46,942 nucleotides of DNA from Clostridiales bacterium (GCA_012839085.1 DUNZ01000075.1:1-46942), one strand, 5' to 3'; shown: positions 8,241 through 17,224, counted from the first letter of the stretch. The notes: generated by a model not told the origin, from the sequence alone. Numbers and translations: made by a program.

Positions 8241-9857
8241 ATGAAAAGGAGATTGTTATCCATAGTCATGGTAATCGCTTTGCTTGTTGCTATGTTAGCG
8301 GGTTGTAAGTCAAATGACAAGGATAAAGAAACAAATCAACCTGTAACAACGGATGATAACAAGAAAACGGATAACGGTAAAACAAAAGATGATAATGATA
8401 CATCAGGGGGACTTACATATAAGGGCATAGATATTTCAAAAGAAGTAAAATTGAAGATGTATTTGTTGGGAGACAGAACAAAAGATTTTGATTTGGTATA
8501 TTCTGAAATCAATAAAATATTAAAAGAGAAAGTTAATGCAACGGTTGAGGTTGATTTCCTTTCTTGGAGTGATCATGATACAAGATATTCATTGCTATTT
8601 TCAGGTGGCGAGGACTTTGATTTGATTTTTACTGCTTCTAGCTGGGGGCATTATGAAGAAACGGCTTCCATGGGTGGGTTTTATGAACTTACCGAGGATT
8701 TTATTAAAACCTATGCCCCTGATATTTGGGAAGTTGTACCTGAAGCAGGTTGGAGCCAGGCCTTAGTGGATAATAAGGTATATATGGTACCGAATTATCA
8801 GAATGAATTTGCGGTTCATGTGCTGGCAGTTCGGGGCGATTTAATGGAGAAGTATGGATTTAGTGACATTACCAGTTGGAATCAATTAATTGATTTCTAT
8901 GAGAAAGTTGCGGAAAATGAAACAGGTATTACCCCCTTGGGCACCCAGGGAAGTGGCCTTCTCTATCCATTTTATTTACATAAAGGTGTAGATACTGTAG
9001 GTGGTACACCTGCTGAGTTATTTGTGTTTAATACAATCGATCCAGATGATTTATCTATTAGCTTTGCCCTAGATTGGGATGGTTTTATAGAATATGCAAA
9101 TGCGGTTCATGATATGTACAATAAAGGGTTCTGGTCTGCAGACTCCATGGCTACAACAGAAGAACGTCAGGACAGTTTCTTAAAGGGAACAGCAGCTTCC
9201 ATGGTATGGAACCTTGGTACTTGCCAGATGTATGCAAACCAGGCAAATCAGGAACATCCCGAATGGAAATGTACTGTTGTTGATATTGCCTCCCATATAC
9301 CGAAAGGAGTAAATCCTTATATTAATAATGGTATAGCAATTAATGCAACCAGTAAAAACAAAGAACGTGCCATGATGGTATTAAATGAGTTCTATACGAA
9401 TCCTGAAGTCTTTGACCTTGCCATGTTAGGTGTGGAAGGAGTTCATTGGGAAGCAGTTGGTGATGATCAGTTTATAGAATTAGAGAAATCCTCTGACTAT
9501 GGTGTAGACAGTAACTGTAACTGGGGTTGGACCAATATGGAGATCAAACGTACCAAATATAATGAAAACCCTACGATTCCAGATCTTAAAGCGATTGCTT
9601 TGACTGATTTATGGAACGAAAATGTTAAGCCAGACCATATCTATGATGGATTTACCTTTGATAGTTCAAAGGTAAGTTCTGAAATTGCTGCAGTGGACAC
9701 CGTATTAGCGCAATATTATAATCCAATTATTTATGGAATGGCAGGAGATGTTGATAAGGCCATTAGCGAGTTGAGAAAACAATTGGAGAATGCAGGAATC
9801 AATACAATTTATGAGGAAATAAAAGCTCAAGCTGCAGCCTTCGTTGATAATAATTAA
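8241..9857 (+). CDS. Extracellular solute-binding lipoprotein (LplA/YtcQ type)
   Basis: The 538-residue protein starts with a lipoprotein signal, LLVAMLAGC, with the acylated cysteine at residue 22, followed by a hydrophilic Asp/Lys/Thr-rich tether to about residue 50. The rest is a two-lobed family 1 solute-binding fold, longer than a maltose-binding protein, as usual for LplA/YtcQ. It would be anchored to the outer face of the membrane and deliver oligosaccharides to the two permeases upstream. The ATG follows AAAGGAGGG. Acidic surface residues and many Trp (for example NWGWTNMEI) fit sugar binding. The ligand, probably a galactan or arabinogalactan fragment, is inferred from the GH53 gene. 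Confidence 0.88.
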   Translation: MKRRLLSIVMVIALLVAMLAGCKSNDKDKETNQPVTTDDNKKTDNGKTKDDNDTSGGLTYKGIDISKEVKLKMYLLGDRTKDFDLVYSEINKILKEKVNATVEVDFLSWSDHDTRYSLLFSGGEDFDLIFTASSWGHYEETASMGGFYELTEDFIKTYAPDIWEVVPEAGWSQALVDNKVYMVPNYQNEFAVHVLAVRGDLMEKYGFSDITSWNQLIDFYEKVAENETGITPLGTQGSGLLYPFYLHKGVDTVGGTPAELFVFNTIDPDDLSISFALDWDGFIEYANAVHDMYNKGFWSADSMATTEERQDSFLKGTAASMVWNLGTCQMYANQANQEHPEWKCTVVDIASHIPKGVNPYINNGIAINATSKNKERAMMVLNEFYTNPEVFDLAMLGVEGVHWEAVGDDQFIELEKSSDYGVDSNCNWGWTNMEIKRTKYNENPTIPDLKAIALTDLWNENVKPDHIYDGFTFDSSKVSSEIAAVDTVLAQYYNPIIYGMAGDVDKAISELRKQLENAGINTIYEEIKAQAAAFVDNN

Positions 9858-9906
9858 GCTTAAATTCTGTCTGGTGTATAAACTTGCCAAGTTTTAAAAA
9901 AGTGGG

Positions 9907-9934
9907 ATATGGTCACTGCTTATGGTGACCATAT
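9907..9934 (+). other. Intercistronic hairpin after the solute-binding gene
   Basis: ATATGGTCAC (9907-9916) pairs perfectly with 9925-9934 across an eight-base loop. There is no T-run. Hairpins of this kind after binding-protein genes often stabilise the upstream message or partly attenuate downstream transcription, giving more binding protein than the rest of the operon. Confidence 0.5.
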
Positions 9935-10058
9935 ACTGCTTATACAGCTGCAAAGTAGACAATAAAATAAGAAACATATAACAAGAAAGTTCAGAACCAT
10001 GGGTTATTAAAGTTATTAAACCAGAAGGTTACAAAAATGAAAACGGAGAGAAGTTAAA

Positions 10059-11891
10059 ATGGATAAATTTGTTTTGAATATTATACATAGGCCTGAGATG
10101 GTTCCAGAATATGCTGAAAAGGTTACAGGTCATGGAAAACAGGAGGATATAACAAGAAAAGATTTACTAAAGGAATCTTTAGATATCTTTCGATTTCAGC
10201 AAGATACTGCACACAAATATGGTTTAAAAACAACGATTCAGATGACCTATGCCAGTTTGTTTAATGATGAAGCGGTTACAATAGCCAAAGAGCACCATGA
10301 AGTGTATGGTGACGAAATTGCCTTATCCTTGCTTGGTTTACCATGCAAAGAATTTAGGGATAAGTATAAAACGAAAGAATTTTGTATTTGGTTGTTTTCT
10401 CTGGAAGATAAAAAATCCATAGTAAATGATGTATTCGAAAAGTTTTATCAAAGATTTGGTTTCTATCCTCAATCCACGGGATCCTACTATATGGATGCAG
10501 ACCTGATTAATTATATCAAAGAAAAGTATCCTTCGGTAAAATGTGCTGTTGCATCCTGCTGGGAGGAGGGTCCTAAGGCTTATCATACATGCAATAATTC
10601 ATGGTATACTTTTTTGGACGGAGGTCCTTGGAACCCTTGGATACCGTCAAAACAAAATACTCATGCTCCAGCGGCGAATGAATTAGAGGATAGTGGAATT
10701 GTTGCAATTCCCCACTTGTCCCGTGATTTAATCGCTTGCTATGATGGGAATGGATCCAACTTTGGAACTCATCCACAAAATGTGCTTCGGGGGATGATTT
10801 ATAAGGATGGACAGTATCCTTATCTATATAATATTATTGATCAATACCGGCATCTGGCAAAGTTCAATAATGGTTTTGCTTATAATATGATGTTTGTAGG
10901 GCCGGGTTGGTTAAACAAGATGGGGAGATGGGAAGCACCCTATGAACTTTTAGCAAAGAGTTATGATGATGGTATGGCATACTATGGTCAGTTAAAAAAA
11001 GAAGGAAAACTCACGGATATGACCATGTCGGAATTTGCAGATTATTATCGACAAAAAAAGACCTATACAGAACCAGAATGTGCACTATGGAAGGATATTC
11101 TGTATGGTTCTGATAAGCAATTGTTCTGGTACTGTGATCCCTTTTTCCGAGCATGCGTGAATATGGATCAGGGGGGAGCGATTGTTGATCTTCGCCCCTA
11201 TGTAGCAAAACTAGTAAGACCAGTTGGGATTGGTACAAAGCATATCGCAGATGCATCATATCCGTTCTTAATACAAGAAAAATATCGGGCAGGATATTTT
11301 ACTCATTATGCCGGTGAAGGCACCATACGTAGTGCAAGGTTAACATACCAAGGTGAAGAGGTTGATCTTTGCTTATGTAGAACCAAGGCTACTTTTTCAC
11401 AGGAAGGTTCCGTGCGTATTCTAACACTAAAACCGGTAGAGATAGAGTTTTGTGATTTAACAATTAAGCTACAGACAAAGATTTATTTTGAAGAAGGAAG
11501 CTCTAGCATAAAAATTGAAAGAACCATCCTAGAGATGTCAGATTCCAAGGCTGAAGTACAATTAGATGAATATATGGTAGCCTGTTATGGTACAACAGAA
11601 TATCCAGAGGATATGACCGGAATACGTTTAGAGTGTAAAAATAATGAAGAAAGTAAGTTTATAGATTATCAGTATCGATGTCGTGAACATTTTCTAGAAG
11701 GGGCTACAATTACACAGGCAATTGTGCCACAGATTGAAACGAAAGTTTCCATGACTAGTAGTAAGGCCGAGGTTGTTGGATACATTAAGGAAGGTTATGC
11801 TTTTTCTCCGATGTTTACTTTGGGATATACTACGACATTGAAAGATAAGGAGGTATTTGCAACATGGCTCAATCTGGAAAAGGCAGATTAA
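10059..11891 (+). CDS. Uncharacterised 610-residue protein, predicted cytoplasmic carbohydrate-active enzyme
   Basis: I do not recognise the family with certainty. The protein has no signal peptide. The N-terminal half (about 1-370) looks like an alpha/beta barrel, with NodB/GH38/GH57-like features: LKTTIQMTYASLF, EHHEVYGDEIALSLLG, FGFYPQSTGSYYMDADLINY, and a Trp-rich loop (WYTFLDGGPWNPWIPS). The C-terminal part (about 380-610) alternates short beta strands, as in the beta-sandwich domains of such glycosidases. Conserved-looking His, Asp and Trp positions (IPHLSRDLIACYDGNG, FGTHPQN) could form an active site. It sits between a sugar-binding protein and an endo-galactanase, and its end overlaps the next gene by 28 bases. 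A relation to DUF3863/DUF3864-type proteins is possible but untested. Confidence 0.6.
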   Translation: MDKFVLNIIHRPEMVPEYAEKVTGHGKQEDITRKDLLKESLDIFRFQQDTAHKYGLKTTIQMTYASLFNDEAVTIAKEHHEVYGDEIALSLLGLPCKEFRDKYKTKEFCIWLFSLEDKKSIVNDVFEKFYQRFGFYPQSTGSYYMDADLINYIKEKYPSVKCAVASCWEEGPKAYHTCNNSWYTFLDGGPWNPWIPSKQNTHAPAANELEDSGIVAIPHLSRDLIACYDGNGSNFGTHPQNVLRGMIYKDGQYPYLYNIIDQYRHLAKFNNGFAYNMMFVGPGWLNKMGRWEAPYELLAKSYDDGMAYYGQLKKEGKLTDMTMSEFADYYRQKKTYTEPECALWKDILYGSDKQLFWYCDPFFRACVNMDQGGAIVDLRPYVAKLVRPVGIGTKHIADASYPFLIQEKYRAGYFTHYAGEGTIRSARLTYQGEEVDLCLCRTKATFSQEGSVRILTLKPVEIEFCDLTIKLQTKIYFEEGSSSIKIERTILEMSDSKAEVQLDEYMVACYGTTEYPEDMTGIRLECKNNEESKFIDYQYRCREHFLEGATITQAIVPQIETKVSMTSSKAEVVGYIKEGYAFSPMFTLGYTTTLKDKEVFATWLNLEKAD

Positions 11892-12076
11892 ATTACAGAT
11901 GTCCTTCATGTTTCATGAGAGACATCGATATCGATATGTTTTATGATAAGGAGAAGGACGAATACTATTGCTTGCGTTGTCAATATATTGGAGATGAAAA
12001 GGATGTCTTAGAGAAAAATGAAATGGTGCGATTTCGATATCGCAGAATGCTGGATCGAATTACGGAATTTGATTAA
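11864..12076 (+). CDS. Small zinc-ribbon protein coupled to the 610-residue protein
   Basis: The 70-residue product has two CxxC knuckles, CPSC at about 14-17 and CLRC at about 37-40, separated by 19 residues: a minimal zinc ribbon. The C-terminal 25 residues are a charged helix (EKNEMVRFRYRRMLDRITEF). A strong AAGGAGG site lies ten bases before the ATG, inside the end of the upstream gene, and the two reading frames overlap by 28 bases, which suggests translational coupling. It could bind nucleic acid or another protein, or stabilise its partner. No named family is recognised. Confidence 0.75.
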   Translation: MAQSGKGRLNYRCPSCFMRDIDIDMFYDKEKDEYYCLRCQYIGDEKDVLEKNEMVRFRYRRMLDRITEFD

Positions 12077-12166
12077 ATGCAGGATGATTAAAATAATTAA
12101 TATATGGAATCAATAAAATCGGATTATATGATCGTATATAATTATTAATATTAAAGGAGGATTAAC

Positions 12167-13207
12167 ATGAGTAACCCAAACAAAACAGGTAGTAATTTTG
12201 CATACGGTGCCGATGTGGGTTGGTTAAGCCAACTGGAAGATCAGGGAGTAATCTGGTTGGATCATGAGGGTGAGCCGAAAGATGCATTACAGATACTAAG
12301 GGATTTTGGGATCGATTCCATTCGGCTACGGGTCTTTGTCAATCCTCCTTCTAGTTTTCAGTGGAAGAAGAATAATGGGGTAACCTGTTATTTGGGATAT
12401 ACAGACACACATTCCTTATTAAAGATGGCTCAAAGAGCCAATGGAATGGGCTTTCGGATTATGGTGGATATTCACTACAGCGATCATTTTGCTGATCCAG
12501 AGTATCAAGACATTCCCGAGGCTTGGTTGACCCATTCATTTTCTGAGTTAGTGCAGGATGTCTACAATCACACCCATGATGTAATGTCAAAGTTGGTTGA
12601 TTTGGGAATCTATCCTGAGTGGGTTCAGGTAGGCAATGAGATTAATAGTGGAATACTTTTGCCCCATGGGGCGAGCAATGATAATAATTTTTCTCATTTG
12701 ACTGAGTTGCTAAACAGCGGCTATGATGCTGTTAAAAGTGTCAATGAAGCATCAAAAGTGGTGACTCATTTGGCAGATGGACATAATAATGCTACCTTTC
12801 GTTGGTTTTTTGATAATTTCCTTAAGCACCATGGCGGTAAAACAGATGTGATTGGTTTCTCATATTATCCATATTGGATTGGAACGGATTACAAGGAGAA
12901 TATGGATGCCTTAAAAAACAACTTGAACGATGTAGCTTCAAGTTATCATAAAGAAGTTATGGTTTGTGAAGTGGGTGGTTATGATTCCGATGAAACAAAT
13001 ACATATCATCTCCTTCGTGCAACCATTAATGCGGTCAAGTGTGTTCCTGGGGGTAGAGGATCTGGAGTGTTCTATTGGGAGCCGGAAGCAAATGCATCGG
13101 TGCTACCCGATGGTTATCCCTTGGGAGCATCAAGGGAGATTTCACCCAAGGTATTAAAGATTTCCAAGGCAATGAAAGCCTTTCGTGATAGCCAATTGGA
13201 TGATTAA
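12167..13207 (+). CDS. GH53 endo-beta-1,4-galactanase, no signal peptide
   Basis: The 346-residue protein is a glycoside hydrolase family 53 (arabinogalactan endo-beta-1,4-galactanase) barrel. It starts directly with the family opening (FAYGADVGWLSQLED) and continues with DSIRLRVFVNPP and MVDIHYSDHFADP. The catalytic acid/base is Glu158 in VQVGNEINSG and the nucleophile Glu268 in VMVCEVGGYDS. The length is that of the catalytic domain alone. There is no signal peptide, so it should work in the cytoplasm on imported beta-1,4-galacto-oligosaccharides. This is unusual for the family, whose members are mostly secreted. The ATG follows AAAGGAGG. Confidence 0.93.
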   Translation: MSNPNKTGSNFAYGADVGWLSQLEDQGVIWLDHEGEPKDALQILRDFGIDSIRLRVFVNPPSSFQWKKNNGVTCYLGYTDTHSLLKMAQRANGMGFRIMVDIHYSDHFADPEYQDIPEAWLTHSFSELVQDVYNHTHDVMSKLVDLGIYPEWVQVGNEINSGILLPHGASNDNNFSHLTELLNSGYDAVKSVNEASKVVTHLADGHNNATFRWFFDNFLKHHGGKTDVIGFSYYPYWIGTDYKENMDALKNNLNDVASSYHKEVMVCEVGGYDSDETNTYHLLRATINAVKCVPGGRGSGVFYWEPEANASVLPDGYPLGASREISPKVLKISKAMKAFRDSQLDD

Positions 13208-13308
13208 AAAGTTTTTTTATGAGATGAAATGGCAATCAAATTGAGTTAGAATATTCTTAATACATAAATCTTTGTGAAAATCGAATGAACAATGAAAGAG
13301 GAATATGA

Positions 13309-14331
13309 ATGGATCAAAATAATAAAAAAGTGGATAATCAAAAACGATTAACCATAAGTGATGTTGCAAATGCTCTGGGTGTTTCAAAGTCAACCGTGTC
13401 CAGAACCCTATCGGGAAATGGTAGAATTAGTGAAGCGACTAGAAAAAGAATATTGCAATATATCAAGGAGCATAACTATACCCCAAACTTTATTGCTAAG
13501 AGTCTGGCAGAATCAAAAACCTTCAATATTGCAGCAGTCATTCCGAGAGATTATAATCTAGTAGATTTACCGTTTTTCCAGGAATGTATGATTGGAATTA
13601 GTGAATATGCATCATCACAAAATTATGATGTATTTATGTGTATCTGTTATGAAGATGATATGTCTCAACTGGAACGTATTGTTGAAAACCATAAGGTGGA
13701 TGGAGTAATTTTAACCAGAACCCTTTTTGACGATAAAAAAGAACAGTACTTATTAGAAAAGAAAGTTCCCTTTGCTACCATCGGAACATCGATTAATAAA
13801 GAGGTTATTCAAGTTGACAATGACCATAGAGAGGCTTGCAAGGAAATGACCTCATATTTAATAATGAAGGGATTTCGCCGCATTGGCTTAATTGGTGGTA
13901 GTGAAACCCATATTGTTACCTTAAACCGATATAGGGGTTATGAAGATGCTCATAAGGAACATGGTTTATCAGTGGATAAGCAAATTGTTTATATGAATGC
14001 ACAAAACAGTATTACCATAGAAAAATATGCTATGGAGTTAGTGAAACAAGATGTGGATGTAATTGTGTGTATGGATGATTCAATATGCACAAATGTACTT
14101 AAGGTTTTCAAAAAAGAAGGTATTAAAGTACCCCAAGATATAAAATTAGCATCATATTTTAATAGTACAATGCTTGAAAATCGGACACCATCGATTACCA
14201 CCTTACAATTTAACATCAAAGAGTTAGGTATTGAAGCCTGTCGGGCCTTGTTTAGTCGAATTAATGGAGATATGAATTGTAGCAAAATTATTAAGAAATA
14301 TGAAGTAATATTAAAGGAATCCACAAAATAG
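13309..14331 (+). CDS. LacI-family transcriptional regulator of the galactan operon
   Basis: The 340-residue protein has the LacI DNA-binding head at about 14-60 (LTISDVANALGVSKSTVSRT, then hinge NYTPNFIAKSLAES) followed by a periplasmic-binding-protein-like effector domain. It is the last gene of the operon, 101 bases after the galactanase, and probably binds a galactose-containing sugar and represses or activates the operon through the palindrome at 6206-6215. The ATG is preceded by GAGGAA. The terminator at 14348 follows. Confidence 0.9.
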   Translation: MDQNNKKVDNQKRLTISDVANALGVSKSTVSRTLSGNGRISEATRKRILQYIKEHNYTPNFIAKSLAESKTFNIAAVIPRDYNLVDLPFFQECMIGISEYASSQNYDVFMCICYEDDMSQLERIVENHKVDGVILTRTLFDDKKEQYLLEKKVPFATIGTSINKEVIQVDNDHREACKEMTSYLIMKGFRRIGLIGGSETHIVTLNRYRGYEDAHKEHGLSVDKQIVYMNAQNSITIEKYAMELVKQDVDVIVCMDDSICTNVLKVFKKEGIKVPQDIKLASYFNSTMLENRTPSITTLQFNIKELGIEACRALFSRINGDMNCSKIIKKYEVILKESTK

Positions 14332-14347
14332 AAAAAGAAAAAATGCT

Positions 14348-14388
14348 GGCATCTTACCAGAGTAAATGGTAGGATGCCAAATTTTTTA
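14348..14388 (+). terminator. Terminator of the galactan operon
   Basis: A 12-bp stem (14348-14359 with 14367-14378, one G-U pair) with a seven-base loop is followed by AAATTTTTTATTT. It ends the operon after the LacI gene. Confidence 0.85.
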
Positions 14389-14560
14389 TTTAACTCAGAA
14401 GCTAGATTAGGAACATCCTTTTTATAAAGATCCTTTCTTTCCTAAAACTTAGTTTACTGTATCTACTAGATCAATAACATTCTTGTTATAGAAAGGCCTG
14501 GATTGAATTATGTCGAATTATGGTATATCATACAAAGGTTGCTAAAAAAGGAGGATTAGA

Positions 14561-15147
14561 ATGAAGAAAAAGATTTTGTTATATGGTTTCATTTTAACAA
14601 TGATTATTACCCTTTTATCGGGATGTTCATCCAGTGGAAGAAAGGATATTATTGGGAAATGGACAGTTACCAATATAGAAACAAAAAGTTCTAATAATTT
14701 TTTAGAAAGTCTACAGTACAGTCTTTTGAAAATGCTTTTCTCACCGGGAACAGTAATGGAATTTTATGATACGAAAGTTAGCGTTGCCATGAATAGCATG
14801 GACTATAAATGGATCAAGGAGAATACCATTCAAATTGGAAATGATAAGGGAGAAGATGCACCTATCATATTTGATGTGGAGATAGACAAAGAATCCATGA
14901 CCTTGTCAAATTCAATGGTTTCTATATATTTGGTAAAAGGGGAAAGTGATCATATAGGTGAAGACAAGGCTTCCCTTGACAAAGACTCTCTTTTATTTAT
15001 GAGAATGCCTATAAGAATCCGATGGCTCCTAAATTCAGTGACGATGGTGTTGTTGTCTTTCATGTGGCTGAATTGAGCGATGAATATTTGCTACAAATCC
15101 ATAACATAAATTCTAAGGATGAAGTAGCATATATCCGTATAAAGTAA
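14561..15147 (+). pseudogene. Small lipoprotein gene with a frameshift
   Basis: The frame opens with a lipoprotein signal (ITLLSGC, cysteine at residue 22) after a GGAGG site, then a GKWTVTNIE start typical of lipocalin-like lipoproteins. The frame in which it starts ends at 15076 with a hydrophobic tail unlike the preceding sequence. In the -1 frame, from about 14990 to 15147, a sensible continuation appears (ENAYKNPMAPKFSDDG, VVVFHVAELSDEYLLQI, ending AYIRIK). A single missing or extra base near 14985-15005 explains both. The intact protein would have about 195 residues. It may be a true pseudogene or a sequencing error. Its function is unknown. Confidence 0.7.
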
Positions 15148-15181
15148 TTAACTAGTAAATAATCAACATATGATAAAACAC

Positions 15182-15210
15182 TTGAAAACTGGTATGATTT
15201 AGTTTATATT
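15182..15210 (+). promoter_or_regulatory. Promoter of the FGGY kinase gene
   Basis: TTGAAA (15182-15187) and TATATT (15205-15210) are separated by 17 bp and precede the kinase ATG by about 50 bases. No operator-like palindrome is obvious next to it. Confidence 0.6.
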
Positions 15211-15258
15211 TTAATTAGACATGTAATAAAAAATGAATAAATATGGAGGATTTCAAAC

Positions 15259-16863
15259 ATGGGATTCGTAGCATCTGATATTAAAAATTCCATCATCAAT
15301 GGAAAGACAGCCCTTGGTATTGAGTTTGGTTCTACCCGAATAAAAGCAGTACTAATTGGTGAGGATAATTCACCCATTGCTTCCGGTAGCCATGAATGGG
15401 AAAACAGCTATATTAACAACATCTGGACTTATAGTTTAGAAGACATCTGGACAGGTTTGCAAGATAGTTATCAAAAGATGAAAGAAGATGCAAAAGAAAA
15501 GTATGGTGTAACCATTGAAACCGTTGGTGCCATTGGTTTTAGTGCTATGATGCATGGCTATATGGCCTTTAACAAAGATGGCGAGCTTTTAGTGCCATTC
15601 CGTACTTGGAGAAATAATATTACAGAGGCCTCATCAAAGGCGTTAACAGAGCTATTTCAGTTTCATATTCCTCAAAGATGGAGTATTGCCCATTTATACC
15701 AGGCAATTTTAAATGAGGAAGAACATATTTCCGATATCGATTACTTGACTACTTTAGCAGGATATATTCATTGGAAATTAACTGGTCAAAAAGTTTTGGG
15801 CGTTGGTGAAGCATCGGGAGTATTCCCCATTGATTTAGCAACCAAAGATTATAATGCTCGTATGATTCAACAATTCGATGATTTAGTTGCTCCTAAAAAC
15901 CTTCCATGGAACTTAGGGGATATTCTACCTAAGGTATTATTAGCAGGTGAAAAAGCAGGTGAACTTACAGAAGAAGGAGCAAAGTTACTGGATCCTTCAG
16001 GAGATTTAAAAGCAGGAATTTTACTTTGTCCTCCAGAAGGAGATGCAGGTACTGGTATGGTAGCAACCAACAGTATTGCACAGCGTACAGGTAATGTGTC
16101 TGCAGGTACATCCGTATTTGCTATGATTGTACTGGAGAAGGAATTGTCCAAAGTACATCCTGAAATTGACCTAGTTACAACACCAACTGGTAACTTGGTA
16201 GCTATGGCTCATTCCAATAACTGCTCATCCGATATCAATGCATGGGTAGGACTGTTCAACGAATTTGCAAAAGCTATGGGTCTTGAGTGTGACGCAAATC
16301 AATTATTTGGCACCTTATTTAACAAGGCATTAGAGGGAGATAAAGATTGTGGTGGTTTATTGTCTTATGGTTATCTTTCCGGTGAGCATATCACAGGCTT
16401 TGAAGAAGGTCGTCCACTCTTTGTTCGTTCCTCTGATAGCAAGTTTAACTTAGCGAATTTCATGAGAGTTAATCTATATACCGCATTAGGAGCCCTGAAA
16501 ATTGGCTTAGATATTCTACTAAAAGAAGAAGGGGTTAAACTAGACAAAATCCTTGGCCATGGTGGATTATTCAAGACCAAAGGAGTTGGCCAAAGCATTA
16601 TGGCAGCAGCAATTAATGCTCCTGTTACGGTAATGGAAACTGCTGGTGAAGGTGGAGCATGGGGTATTGCTTTACTTGCTTCCTTTATGATTAACAAGGG
16701 AGAGAACGAAAGCTTAGAAGATTATTTGAACAATAAGATTTTTGCTGGTAAAATGGGAGAAACCATGAATCCAGATCCCGAGGATGTGGAAGGCTTTAAT
16801 GAGTTTATGAAGCGTTACATCAAGGGACTTGCTATTGAAAGAGCAGCAGTTGAAAATCTATAA
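15259..16863 (+). CDS. FGGY-family carbohydrate kinase, L-ribulokinase-like
   Basis: The 534-residue protein shows the FGGY kinase nucleotide fold: the phosphate-binding loop [16 protein letters not shown] (18-33), [14 protein letters not shown], and the second half with [29 protein letters not shown] and [10 protein letters not shown]. It closely resembles, from memory, the 530-residue kinases of Bacteroides arabinose clusters, which phosphorylate L-ribulose; it is not the classical AraB type. It has its own promoter and a GGAGG site. Near a galactanase it fits use of the arabinose side chains of arabinogalactan. No isomerase or epimerase gene is in the window, so the substrate is inferred. 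Confidence 0.82.
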   Translation: MGFVASDIKNSIINGKTALGIEFGSTRIKAVLIGEDNSPIASGSHEWENSYINNIWTYSLEDIWTGLQDSYQKMKEDAKEKYGVTIETVGAIGFSAMMHGYMAFNKDGELLVPFRTWRNNITEASSKALTELFQFHIPQRWSIAHLYQAILNEEEHISDIDYLTTLAGYIHWKLTGQKVLGVGEASGVFPIDLATKDYNARMIQQFDDLVAPKNLPWNLGDILPKVLLAGEKAGELTEEGAKLLDPSGDLKAGILLCPPEGDAGTGMVATNSIAQRTGNVSAGTSVFAMIVLEKELSKVHPEIDLVTTPTGNLVAMAHSNNCSSDINAWVGLFNEFAKAMGLECDANQLFGTLFNKALEGDKDCGGLLSYGYLSGEHITGFEEGRPLFVRSSDSKFNLANFMRVNLYTALGALKIGLDILLKEEGVKLDKILGHGGLFKTKGVGQSIMAAAINAPVTVMETAGEGGAWGIALLASFMINKGENESLEDYLNNKIFAGKMGETMNPDPEDVEGFNEFMKRYIKGLAIERAAVENL

Positions 16864-16882
16864 AATGAGGCAATCAAAGATA

Positions 16883-16913
16883 AATAATGCATCATTCATA
16901 ATGATGCATTATT
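16883..16913 (+). terminator. Perfect hairpin after the kinase gene
   Basis: AATAATGCATCATT (16883-16896) is perfectly repeated in inverse at 16900-16913 with a three-base loop, beginning about 20 bases after the kinase stop. The T-run is short (TTTG), so termination may be weak. Its GCATCATT core recurs in the tandem units that follow. Confidence 0.6.
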
Positions 16914-16915
16914 TG

Positions 16916-16997
16916 TAATATTACATTATTCGTAATATTAAATCATCTATAATATTACATCATTTAAATATTACATCATTTAAATATTGCATCATTG
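16916..16997. repeat. 17-bp tandem array after the kinase gene
   Basis: Five degenerate units start at 16916, 16933, 16950, 16967 and 16983, consensus TAATATTACATCATTTA, with units of 16-17 bp. The core ACATCATT also resembles the arms of the adjacent hairpin, so the array may have grown from it. The 16864-17312 gap also holds the nested palindrome and a second array, described separately. Confidence 0.85.
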
Positions 16998-17060
16998 ATA
17001 TAGGATAACTTGTAATAAAGATCAACCTTCACTGCAGGGTCAGTTATTATAAATATATAG

Positions 17061-17185
17061 GGGTACATAGATATAACCATACACAGTGTGTTTGAACTGC
17101 TCCCTCCGAAGTGACAAGTTTTTGTTATTTCACTTGTCTACGTAGTAGGGAGCAGTTCCTTGGTTCATATCTGCGTACCCTTTTC
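17061..17185. other. Nested palindromic element, possible miniature insertion in a terminator
   Basis: An outer imperfect inverted repeat (17061-17079 with 17161-17180) encloses a perfect 12-bp one, GAACTGCTCCCT (17094-17105) with 17147-17158, which encloses a third small stem near 17109-17138. The outer right arm ends in CCCTTTTCAATTTT, like a terminator for the kinase side. The inner part has abutted terminal-repeat character, so a small insertion element sitting in the loop of an older terminator is one reading. A structured RNA is the other. Confidence 0.55.
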
Positions 17186-17224
17186 AATTTTCTATCAGAT
17201 TCTTCCTATTTCAACGGAGCAATT

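Noticed and set aside
14985-15010. Programmed -1 frameshift in the lipoprotein gene
   Set aside because: No slippery X-XXY-YYZ heptamer with a downstream structure was found; decay or sequence error is simpler.
17061-17185. CRISPR repeat or riboswitch
   Set aside because: There is a single copy and the structure does not match any riboswitch aptamer that I recognise; described as a palindromic element.
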